Source: GCA-2699445 sp032127075
GTDB taxonomy: Bacteria > Actinomycetota > Actinomycetes > S36-B12 > GCA-2699445
DNA length: 12,313 bases
Reading direction: 5' to 3'
Assembly (NCBI GenBank): GCA_032127075.1
Contig: JAQAZZ010000145.1
Location: 1 to 12,313 of the forward strand
Shown: positions 1-5,641 of the stretch, piece by piece
Numbering within the stretch: position 1 is the first letter of the stretch
Layout of the letters: the number at the start of each line of letters is the position of its first letter
Notes under the pieces: generated by a model
The model's database searches: none
The model's input: the letters and a program-made list of their open reading frames with translations, nothing else
What the model was told of the DNA's origin: nothing
Program-made: the position numbers and the translations under genes

Positions 1-178
1 CCCCACCCCCACCGCCGCCCCGCCCACGGCCTCCGGACCCGCCGCCGCGCCCACCGCCGGGGCCGGGCCCAGGGTTCCGGCCGCCGGGCTGGCCGGGCCC
101 AGGGTTCCCGCCGCCGTGCTGGCCGGGCCCAGGGTTCCGGCCGTCGCTCCCGCTGCCGCTGGGATCATCCTCGAACAT
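1..178 (-). CDS. Partial Gly/Pro/Asn-rich protein, N-terminal 59 residues, continues off the left edge
   Basis: I do not recognise this protein. On the minus strand an ATG at 178 opens a frame that stays open to the window edge. It begins MFEDDPSGSGSDG and continues into a glycine-rich tract. Three 10-residue units follow the pattern G-x-N-P-G-P-G-(Q/P)-x-G, then Gly/Arg-rich sequence. Minus-strand codons are mostly G/C-ending, and an acidic start followed by a disordered Gly/Pro tail is a plausible protein N-terminus. AGGA lies 8 nt before the ATG, inside a TAGGAT that could also be a -10 box. The gene is divergent from glgA. In Mycobacterium and Streptomyces the gene beyond lsr2 on this strand is often clpC, so a Clp-type ATPase with a disordered leader is possible, but nothing visible proves it. 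The plus frame over the same bases is also open, so direction is inferred. Confidence 0.58.
   Translation of the reverse strand, partial: MFEDDPSGSGSDGRNPGPGQHGGGNPGPGQPGGRNPGPGPGGGRGGGSGGRGRGGGGGG
61..150. repeat. Three tandem copies of a 30-bp unit
   Basis: Copies lie at 61-90, 91-120 and 121-150, each starting GGCCGGGCCCAGGGTTCC. Copy 2 differs from copy 1 at two positions and copy 3 diverges over its last bases. Thirty bases is ten codons, so unit gain or loss would keep the frame. On the minus strand each unit encodes a Gly-Asn-Pro-Gly-Pro-Gly-type decapeptide. Confidence 0.9.
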
Positions 179-185
179 GTGTTCG

Positions 186-191
186 ATCCTA
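186..191 (-). promoter_or_regulatory. TAGGAT -10-like hexamer / AGGA ribosome site of the left-edge gene
   Basis: Read on the minus strand, TAGGAT is followed by 7 nt and then the ATG at 178. It fits a leaderless or near-leaderless -10 box. The AGGA within it is also correctly spaced to act as a Shine-Dalgarno. No convincing -35 is seen. The remaining divergent gap up to 322 holds nothing else I recognise. Confidence 0.35.
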
Positions 192-310
192 TGGCCCACC
201 CCCGACACCCCACAGCGGACGGGCCTGAGGATCTCCTCGCCGCTGGCCGGGTCGGTAGCGAGGCGACAGGTCCTACTTGGCCGCAGGGCGCTTCCCAGGT
301 CGGGGGGCAA

Positions 311-316
311 TAGGCT
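311..316 (+). promoter_or_regulatory. TAGGCT -10-like hexamer, leaderless glgA start
   Basis: TAGGCT is followed by exactly 6 nt and then the GTG of glgA at 323. That puts the expected transcription start on the first base of the start codon, which is the standard layout of an actinobacterial leaderless gene. A G-run at 302-307 is too far and too poor to be a good Shine-Dalgarno. The -35 region is weak. Confidence 0.5.
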
Positions 317-322
317 GCCGTC

Positions 323-1498
323 GTGAGAGTCGCAATCATGACGCGCGAATGGCCGCCGGAGGTCTACGGCGGCGCTGGCGTGCATGTGGAGTACCTCGTG
401 GCGCATCTGAACCGGGTGGCCGATGTGGATGTGCAGTGCTTCGGTGACCCTCGTCCTGGCGCCACGGCTCAGCAGCCTCCCGCCCAGTTGGCTGAGAGCA
501 ATTTCGCGCTCAGGACCCTCGGGGTCGATCTCCTCATGGCCGACCACGCCGCCGGGTGCGATGTGGTGCACTCACACACCTGGTACGCCAACATGGCCGG
601 ACACCTCGCCGGACTCCTGCACGGTGTGCCACACGTGATCACCGCGCATTCTCTCGAGCCGCGGCGACCCTGGAAAGAGGAGCAGCTCGGCGGCGGCTAC
701 CGGATCTCGTCGTGGGTGGAGCGGGCGGCCTACCGCGAGGCTGCCGCGATCATCGCGGTCAGCGCCGGAATGCGTGCCGACGTGCTCGATTGCTACCCGT
801 TCGTGGATCCCGACCGGGTGAAGGTCGTGCACAACGGCATCGACACCAACTTGTACCGACCCACGGCACGGGATTCGGCGCTGACCGACCGGGGCATCGA
901 CCTCGACCGCCCGATCGCCCTGTTCGTGGGCAGGATCACGCGGCAGAAGGGTCTGCCGCATCTGCTGCGGGCGGCGGAGTCCTTCGACCCGGCCGTGCAG
1001 CTGGTGCTGTGCGCCTCGTCGCCCGACACACCGGAACTCGGGGCGGAAGTGACCCGACAGGTCGAATCCCTGCGCCTCGCCCGGGGCGAAGACTCCGTGG
1101 TGTGGATCACCGAGCAACTCCCTCGCGAGGAGCTGATCCAGTTCTACAGCCATGCATCGGTGTTCGTGTGCCCGTCGATCTACGAGCCGCAGGGCATCGT
1201 GAACCTGGAGGCGATGGCGTGTGAGACCGCCGTCGTCGCCAGCGATGTCGGCGGCATCCCCGAGGTCGTCACCCCGGGCACGGGGGTGCTGGTGCACTAC
1301 GACGCCGACGAGGCACGTGCCTTCGAGACGGACTTCGCCGCTGCGGTGAACACGATCGTGGCGGATCCGCAGGGCGCGGCGGCGATGGGCCGCTCCGGGC
1401 GAGTGCGCGCGGTCGATTCGTTCGGCTGGGACGCGATCGCCCGCGAAACCCTGGCGGTCTACGACTCGGTGATCTCCGCCCGTGGCCACGTCGGCTGA
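323..1498 (+). CDS. glgA: Actinobacterial GlgA/GlgM-type glycosyltransferase (glycogen synthase family)
   Basis: A 391-residue GT4, GT-B-fold glycosyltransferase of the corynebacterial glycogen synthase type. The closest relative I recall is M. tuberculosis Rv1212c (GlgM), with almost the same N-terminus (MRVA-TRE-PPEVYGGAGVHV) and similar length. Members transfer glucose from ADP-glucose in the cytoplasm, either to glycogen or, as GlgM, to glucose-1-phosphate to make maltose-1-phosphate for the GlgE pathway. Visible elements are the acceptor-side Gly loop VYGGAGVH (14-21), the donor-site GRITRQKG (203-210) with Arg204 and Lys209, the E-x7-E motif Glu288...Glu296 (EPQGIVNLE), and GGIPEVV (310-316). 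The GTG at 323 gives the family N-terminus; the ATG at 338 would cut into the first strand. It is the only plus-strand gene, divergent from the left-edge gene and convergent with lsr2. No glgC, glgE or glgB is in the window, so the true acceptor is undecided. Confidence 0.93.
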   Translation: MRVAIMTREWPPEVYGGAGVHVEYLVAHLNRVADVDVQCFGDPRPGATAQQPPAQLAESNFALRTLGVDLLMADHAAGCDVVHSHTWYANMAGHLAGLLHGVPHVITAHSLEPRRPWKEEQLGGGYRISSWVERAAYREAAAIIAVSAGMRADVLDCYPFVDPDRVKVVHNGIDTNLYRPTARDSALTDRGIDLDRPIALFVGRITRQKGLPHLLRAAESFDPAVQLVLCASSPDTPELGAEVTRQVESLRLARGEDSVVWITEQLPREELIQFYSHASVFVCPSIYEPQGIVNLEAMACETAVVASDVGGIPEVVTPGTGVLVHYDADEARAFETDFAAAVNTIVADPQGAAAMGRSGRVRAVDSFGWDAIARETLAVYDSVISARGHVG

Positions 1499-1524
1499 AC
1501 CGACCCGGCCGAAGGACACGCGCC

Positions 1525-1540
1525 TCCGCCCGAGGGCGGG
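1525..1540. terminator. Short hairpin between convergent glgA and lsr2
   Basis: CCGCCC-GA-GGGCGG (1526-1539), extendable by a wobble pair, sits in the 45-bp gap between the glgA stop and the lsr2 stop. The position suits a shared terminator for both strands. The loop is tight (a 5-bp stem with a 4-nt loop is more realistic) and the T-tract is only TT, so it is a weak intrinsic terminator at best. Confidence 0.45.
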
Positions 1541-1543
1541 TTC

Positions 1544-1882
1544 CTAGTGCGCAGGGCGCTGGGCGGCGTCGTACTGGGCGATGACACTGGCGGCGATCCT
1601 GCCCCGCTGGCTCACGGGCACGCCGTTGTCTCTGGCCCAGCTGCGGATAGCGGCGAGGTCCCGGCCCGAGGACGATGAGCGTGCGCCGCCCGCCTTCTTC
1701 CGACTCGTCGCGGCCCTGCGGGCGTTGGCCACGAACGGCTGCAGCGCAGCGCGCAACCGTTCCGCGTTCTCCGAAGAGAGATCGATCTCGTAGTCGACTC
1801 CGTCGAGCGAAAATGGGACGGTGCTATCGGCAGGGCTGCCGTCGATATCGTCGTCGAGTACGACTTGAATTCTGCGTGCCAT
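1544..1882 (-). CDS. lsr2: Lsr2 nucleoid-associated DNA-bridging protein
   Basis: A 112-residue Lsr2, the actinobacterial H-NS-like protein that binds the minor groove of AT-rich DNA, bridges it and silences acquired genes. The N-terminal dimerisation domain (about 1-55) shows the family pattern MARRIQVVLDDDIDGS...TVPFSLDGVDYEIDLS. A short basic/Ser linker follows. The C-terminal DNA-binding domain (about 73-108) reads AAIRSWARDNG...VSQRGRIAASVIAQY, with the AT-hook-like Arg-Gly-Arg at 93-95. I chose the ATG at 1882 because it gives the conserved N-terminus and has GGAG 8 nt upstream. The frame is open for 25 more codons to 1957, but that part is unlike Lsr2 and overlaps the promoter. It is the last gene of the minus-strand cluster, 71 nt after the acetyltransferase gene, with its own probable promoter. 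Confidence 0.96.
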   Translation of the reverse strand: MARRIQVVLDDDIDGSPADSTVPFSLDGVDYEIDLSSENAERLRAALQPFVANARRAATSRKKAGGARSSSSGRDLAAIRSWARDNGVPVSQRGRIAASVIAQYDAAQRPAH

Positions 1883-1900
1883 TACGTGGACTCCATTATT

Positions 1901-1917
1901 CGACAGCCGGATTGTCG
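1901..1917. repeat. Small inverted repeat in the lsr2 leader
   Basis: CGACA-N7-TGTCG lies between the probable lsr2 -10 box and the start codon, so it would fall in the 5' untranslated region. It could be a small hairpin or a protein-binding half-site pair. The arms are only 5 bp, so chance is a real possibility. Confidence 0.3.
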
Positions 1918-1929
1918 TCGCTGGAGTAG

Positions 1930-1959
1930 ATATTGCCCTACTGGGCGTGCATTTCACAA
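1930..1959 (-). promoter_or_regulatory. Probable lsr2 promoter (TTGTGA-N18-CAATAT)
   Basis: On the minus strand TTGTGA (1959-1954) is followed by 18 nt and then CAATAT (1935-1930). This predicts a start near 1923 and a leader of about 40 nt that contains the GGAG ribosome site. The -35 overlaps the last codon and TGA of the upstream acetyltransferase gene. The surrounding 1860-2000 stretch is visibly richer in A/T than the rest of the window, which also makes it a candidate site for Lsr2 autoregulation (inference). Confidence 0.5.
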
Positions 1960-2487
1960 ACGCAGAATCATCCTGCTATTGCCGAGGGTATTCGGTTTCA
2001 CTCTTTCCAAGTCGAGGAATTCGGCAACCCCTTCATCCTCGGACTGCAGCAGCTCGGCGAAGACCTCGGGCCGGACCGCAGGGCCCTCGAGGGTCTTGAA
2101 CCCGAACTTGCTGAAGAAGCCCACTTCGAAGGTGAGGCAGAAGATCCGGCTGATGCCGAGGGCCCGACCACGCTCGATGAGGCGCACCAGCATGGCTCCG
2201 CCCAGGCCGCGCCCGGTCCAGTCAGGTCGCACCGCAAGGGTGCGCACTTCGGCCAGGTCTTCCCAGATCACATGGAGGGCACCACAGGCGACAACAACCC
2301 CCGCCGACTCGGCGACCACGAATTCCTGGACATCCTCATAGAGCGCCACCGTCGCTTTGGACAGCAACCTCCGGTCCGGAGCGTAGTGGTCGACCAGCGA
2401 TCTGACCACGCCGATGTCGGTGGTCTGGGCCGGGCGGACCGTGAAAGCGCGGCCATCGGAGAACTCGGCGGCTTCGCCCATCGTCAC
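1954..2487 (-). CDS. argA: Short N-acetylglutamate synthase-like GNAT acetyltransferase
   Basis: A 177-residue single-domain GNAT protein, close in pattern to M. tuberculosis Rv2747, the short N-acetylglutamate synthase. That enzyme acetylates glutamate (and glutamine) with acetyl-CoA as the first step of arginine synthesis. Shared stretches I recognise are LVDHYA (31-36), YEDVQEFVVAE (50-60), CGALHVIWEDLAEVRTLAV (68-86), the acetyl-CoA loop GRGLG (92-96), LTFEVGFFSKFGF (118-130), and the C-terminus GVAEFLDLERVKPNTLGNSRM. There is no N-terminal amino-acid-kinase domain, as expected for the short form. The GTG at 2487 overlaps the lysS stop as GTGA; an ATG two codons inside (2481) is an alternative. 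No Shine-Dalgarno is visible, so translation is probably coupled to lysS. Substrate is inferred from the family. Confidence 0.88.
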   Translation of the reverse strand: MTMGEAAEFSDGRAFTVRPAQTTDIGVVRSLVDHYAPDRRLLSKATVALYEDVQEFVVAESAGVVVACGALHVIWEDLAEVRTLAVRPDWTGRGLGGAMLVRLIERGRALGISRIFCLTFEVGFFSKFGFKTLEGPAVRPEVFAELLQSEDEGVAEFLDLERVKPNTLGNSRMILRL

Positions 2488-3968
2488 AGCGGTTTGACCA
2501 GCGGGAACAGAATCGTCTCCCGGATGCCAAGCCCGGTCAGCGCCATGAGCAGCCGATCGATTCCCATACCCACCCCGGCCGACGGCGGCATTCCGTGTTC
2601 CAGCGCTACCAGGAAGTCCTCGTCCAGCGGCATCGACTCCTCATCGATCGCGGCACGTTGCGCCTGTTGCTCCAACCGCTGGCGCTGGATGACCGGATCG
2701 ACGAGTTCGGAGTATCCGGTGGCGAGTTCAAACCCGTCCACATAGAGATCCCACTTCTCCACCAGGCCGGCGCGGCTGCGATGGTCGCGCACCAGCGGCG
2801 ATGTGTCGACCGGATAGTCGCGCACGAACGTCGGCCCGGTGAAGCCGGGTGTCACGTAGTGCTCCAACAGTTCCTCGACAAGGCGCCCATCGAGCCAAGA
2901 GGGGTTGACTTCGATCCCGGCGCTTTCGCAGAACTGCTCCAGCCGCTTCCTGGGCGTCTGCGGCGAGACCGGCTCCCCGACCGCCTCGGCGACGGCGTCA
3001 TACAGCGAGATGGTCGTCCACTCCCCGGACAGGTCGTGCACCGAGCCATCCGCGTGGACGACCTGCTGCGTCCCGCAGACACGTTCAGCCGCCTCTTGGA
3101 CGATTTCGCGCGTGATCCGGGCGGCATCGTTGTAGTCGCCGTAGGCCTGATAGAACTCCAGCATTCCGAATTCCGGTGAATGTGTGGCATCGGCCCCCTC
3201 GTTGCGGAAATTCCGGTTGATCTCGAAGACCCGTTCGATCCCGCCGACGACACAACGTTTCAGGAAGAGTTCGGGCGCGATCCGCAGGAACAACTCGATG
3301 TCGTAGGCGTTCATGTGGGTCTCGAACGGCCGCGCAGTGGCACCACCCTGCAGCGTCTGCAAGATAGGCGTCTCCACCTCCAGGAACTCCCGGTGGGCCA
3401 GCGACTGGCGCAGGCTGGAAAGGACACTGACCCGCTGCCTGGCGGCCGTGCGGGCTTCCTCGCGCATGATGAGGTCCACGTATCGCTGCCGGACCCGCGC
3501 CTCTTCGCTCATCTCCTTGTGAGCCACCGGCAGCGGCCGCAGCGACTTCGCGGCGAAACCCCACTCCGAGGCGAAGATGCTCAACTCGCCCCTGCGGGAG
3601 GCGCCGACCTCGCCGCGGACCCAGATGTGGTCGCCCAGATCCACATCGTGTTTCCACTGCTCCAGCGCACTTGCCCCGACACGATCCAGGCTGAGCATGG
3701 CCTGGATCGGGGTACCCGTTCCGGAGCGGATCGAGGCGAAGCACAGCTTGCCGGTGTTGCGGATGAACAGGACCCGCCCCGAGACGGCAACTTCCTCCCC
3801 GGTCATCTCGCCTGCCCCGACGGCAGGGAAACGCCCACGGACCTGCTCGATGGTATGCGTGATCGGAACCGTCACCGGGTACGCTTCCCGGCCCTCGGCA
3901 AGCACCCGTTCCCGCTTGTCCCTGCGGATCTGCTGCTGTTCGGGAAGGTCGTCTGCCTCAGTGGTCAC
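2484..3968 (-). CDS. lysS: Lysyl-tRNA synthetase, class II
   Basis: A 494-residue class II lysyl-tRNA synthetase that activates lysine with ATP and charges tRNA-Lys in the cytoplasm. The N-terminal OB-fold anticodon domain (about 58-140) includes VSGRVLFIRNTGKLCFASI. Class II motif 1 is around REFLEVETPIL (193-203). Motif 2 is FRNEGADATHSPEFGMLEFYQ (254-274), with FRNEG and the HSPEF loop. Motif 3 is GMGIDRLLMALTG (467-479) with its arginine. Length and the ending RETILFPLVKP are normal, so the enzyme looks complete. The start is GTG at 3968, 9 nt after the coaX stop, with no Shine-Dalgarno; an upstream TAACCT suggests a leaderless transcript besides operon read-through. It overlaps the downstream acetyltransferase gene by 4 nt. 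lysS followed by lsr2 is a familiar actinobacterial order. Confidence 0.97.
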   Translation of the reverse strand: MTTEADDLPEQQQIRRDKRERVLAEGREAYPVTVPITHTIEQVRGRFPAVGAGEMTGEEVAVSGRVLFIRNTGKLCFASIRSGTGTPIQAMLSLDRVGASALEQWKHDVDLGDHIWVRGEVGASRRGELSIFASEWGFAAKSLRPLPVAHKEMSEEARVRQRYVDLIMREEARTAARQRVSVLSSLRQSLAHREFLEVETPILQTLQGGATARPFETHMNAYDIELFLRIAPELFLKRCVVGGIERVFEINRNFRNEGADATHSPEFGMLEFYQAYGDYNDAARITREIVQEAAERVCGTQQVVHADGSVHDLSGEWTTISLYDAVAEAVGEPVSPQTPRKRLEQFCESAGIEVNPSWLDGRLVEELLEHYVTPGFTGPTFVRDYPVDTSPLVRDHRSRAGLVEKWDLYVDGFELATGYSELVDPVIQRQRLEQQAQRAAIDEESMPLDEDFLVALEHGMPPSAGVGMGIDRLLMALTGLGIRETILFPLVKPL

Positions 3969-3974
3969 CGGTCA

Positions 3975-3980
3975 AGGTTA
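3975..3980 (-). promoter_or_regulatory. TAACCT -10-like hexamer overlapping the coaX stop, upstream of lysS
   Basis: On the minus strand TAACCT is followed by exactly 6 nt and the lysS GTG. Its first three bases are the TAA stop of coaX. The layout matches glgA and the small PH gene and suggests an internal leaderless promoter giving lysS and downstream genes their own transcription. No clear -35 is seen. Confidence 0.45.
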
Positions 3981-4733
3981 GTGGTTGCGCTCGAACACGT
4001 ATCTGAGGCCATGCAGCGTGAGGTACGGGTCGTGGTGGGTGATTGTCTCGGACTCCGGGACCACGATGTCCGCCAGACCGCCGGTGGCGACCACGGCAGC
4101 GATGTCGCCCATCTCCTCGGTGATCCGGCGGACCAGGCCGTCCACCTGACCGGCGAACCCGTACAGCGCGCCGGACTGCAGCGCCTCGACCGTGTTGCGC
4201 CCGATGGCCGACCGGGGCCGGACGAGTTCCACCTTCCGCAACTGGGCGGCCCGCTGTGCGAGGGCATCCAGCGAGATCTGGATTCCCGGCGCCAGGGCCC
4301 CGCCGAGGAAATCGCCGCGCCCCGAGACCACATCGAGGTTCGTCGAGGTGCCGAAATCCACCACGATCGCCGGCCCGCCGTAGCGCTCGAAGACAGCCAG
4401 CGTGTTCACGATCCGGTCCGCACCGACTTCGCGGGGGTTGTCGGTCAGGATCGACACCCCCGTCCTCGTGCCCGGCTCGACTATGACCGGTTCGACCGTG
4501 GGGAAGTACTTGTCGAACATGATCCGCATCTCGTGCAGGACAGCGGGGACCGTCGAGCACAGCGCCAAGCCGTCGAGGGCCGGCTGGTCGGCCAGCAGTC
4601 CTCTGAACGTCAGCGCCATCTCGTCGGCCGTGCTGCGGGAGTCCGTCTTCACCCGCCAGGAGTCGGCCAGGTCTTCGCCCATGAACGCGCCCAAGACGGT
4701 GTTGGTGTTGCCGACGTCGATGGTGAGCAGCAT
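3978..4733 (-). CDS. coaX: Type III pantothenate kinase
   Basis: A 251-residue type III pantothenate kinase of the ASKHA fold. It phosphorylates pantothenate with ATP in the first step of CoA synthesis; the type III family is known to need a monovalent cation and to resist CoA feedback. The N-terminal phosphate loop is MLLTIDVGNTNTVLG with Asp6. GADRIVN (104-110) holds the catalytic-region aspartate Asp106. DFGTSTNLD (126-134) and GGALAPGI (144-151) are the other signatures; an AT dipeptide common after DFGT is here ST-N, as in some actinobacterial copies. I start at the ATG at 4733 because it begins the conserved MLLTIDVGNTN and has AGGAG 5 nt upstream. A longer open frame reaching 5270 is only the complement-phase shadow of nadC. 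coaX lies 2 nt after nadC. Some actinobacteria carry a poorly active CoaX beside CoaA, so activity is assumed. Confidence 0.95.
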   Translation of the reverse strand: MLLTIDVGNTNTVLGAFMGEDLADSWRVKTDSRSTADEMALTFRGLLADQPALDGLALCSTVPAVLHEMRIMFDKYFPTVEPVIVEPGTRTGVSILTDNPREVGADRIVNTLAVFERYGGPAIVVDFGTSTNLDVVSGRGDFLGGALAPGIQISLDALAQRAAQLRKVELVRPRSAIGRNTVEALQSGALYGFAGQVDGLVRRITEEMGDIAAVVATGGLADIVVPESETITHHDPYLTLHGLRYVFERNH

Positions 4734-4735
4734 CG

Positions 4736-5641
4736 TCACTCCTGTCCGGCAGGGCGCAGGTCGGCCCCGATGTCCAGCGCGGGGGCGGAATGGGTCAAGG
4801 CGCCGACGGCGATGTAGTCGACGCCCGTGGCACCGACCGCGGCGGCGTCCGGCAGCGTGAGGCCCCCGGAGGCCTCCAACCGGGCACGGCCTGCGTTGAT
4901 ACGCACAGCGTCGCGCATCTGATCGGTCGTGAAGTTGTCCAAGAGGACCAGGTCGGCACCGGCGGCCAGAACCTCCCCCAGCTGATCGAGGGAGTCGACC
5001 TCCACCTCTACCGACAATCCGGGGTAGCGGCGGCGCACGGCATCGAAGGCGGCCGACACGCCGCCGGCGGCCAAGACGTGGTTGTCCTTGACCAGGGCGG
5101 CGTCGGACAAGGACATGCGGTGGTTGGTGCCACCGCCGCAGCGCACGGCGTACTTCTCGACCTCCCGCAGACCCGGAGTTGTTTTGCGGGTATCGCGCAC
5201 TTGCGCCCCGGTGCCCCGCAGCTGCTCCACCCAGCGGCTCGTCTGGGTGGCGACCCCGGACAGGTGGCACAGCAGATTCAGGGCCGTGCGTTCGGCGGTG
5301 AGCAGCAAGCGAGTGGGCCCCTCGGCGCGCAGCACCACATCGCCCGGGACCACGCGGGATCCGTCGTGGGCGAGAACCGACACCGACAGGGCCTCACCGC
5401 CGACGGTGTCGAATACCGCCAGAGCCGGGGCCACTCCGGCGATGACTCCCGACTGGCGGGCCACGAAGTCCAGGGCAGCCCGCTGCTCGGCTGGCACGGT
5501 TGCGACGCTGGTGACGTCCTCACCGCCCGCGAGGTCCTCCTCGAGGGCTCGGGCGACCAGATCTGCAACCGGCTCCAGCGGCAGCCCAGCGGCTGCGAGT
5601 GCATGCTGCGTCCCGGCACTCACCGGGTGCAAACGACTCAT
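4736..5641 (-). CDS. nadC: Nicotinate-nucleotide pyrophosphorylase (quinolinate phosphoribosyltransferase)
   Basis: A 301-residue NadC, which joins quinolinate to PRPP with decarboxylation to give nicotinate mononucleotide. Visible signatures are RDTRKTTPGLREVEKYAV (149-166), GGGTNHRMSL (169-178), KDNH (185-188), EVEVDSL (212-218), LLDN (233-236) and SGG (258-260). Together they form the quinolinate/PRPP pocket of this type II phosphoribosyltransferase. Length is normal. A longer frame with an ATG at 5656 exists, but I choose the ATG at 5641. It overlaps the nadB stop as ATGA and has GGGAGAG just upstream, inside the end of nadB, which is a clean translational coupling. It is followed 2 nt later by coaX. 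Confidence 0.95.
   Translation of the reverse strand: MSRLHPVSAGTQHALAAAGLPLEPVADLVARALEEDLAGGEDVTSVATVPAEQRAALDFVARQSGVIAGVAPALAVFDTVGGEALSVSVLAHDGSRVVPGDVVLRAEGPTRLLLTAERTALNLLCHLSGVATQTSRWVEQLRGTGAQVRDTRKTTPGLREVEKYAVRCGGGTNHRMSLSDAALVKDNHVLAAGGVSAAFDAVRRRYPGLSVEVEVDSLDQLGEVLAAGADLVLLDNFTTDQMRDAVRINAGRARLEASGGLTLPDAAAVGATGVDYIAVGALTHSAPALDIGADLRPAGQE

Noticed and set aside
61..150. CRISPR-like array
   Set aside because: The 30-bp units are directly adjacent with no spacers, and only three exist.
2..313. Plus-strand open frame through the 30-bp repeats, ending TAG at 311-313
   Set aside because: Beyond the repeats (179-313) third positions lose their G/C bias and the peptide looks random. 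It runs to within 10 bases of the glgA start. The minus-strand reading gives a better N-terminus and ribosome site.
572..1519. Minus-strand open frame of 315 codons opposite glgA
   Set aside because: Antisense to a clear GT-B glycosyltransferase; composition is that of a shadow frame.
1883..1957. 25-residue N-terminal extension of Lsr2
   Set aside because: Unlike any Lsr2, overlaps the promoter and the argA stop, while the ATG at 1882 has GGAG at proper spacing.
3180..4817. Long plus-strand open frame of 545 codons
   Set aside because: It lies opposite lysS and coaX, whose motifs are unmistakable. Low-complexity His/Arg/Asp-rich translation typical of antisense to high-G+C genes.
3978..5270. 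Long form of coaX with a 179-residue N-terminal extension
   Set aside because: The extension is an out-of-frame reading of nadC. The conserved CoaX N-terminus and AGGAG site fix the start at 4733.
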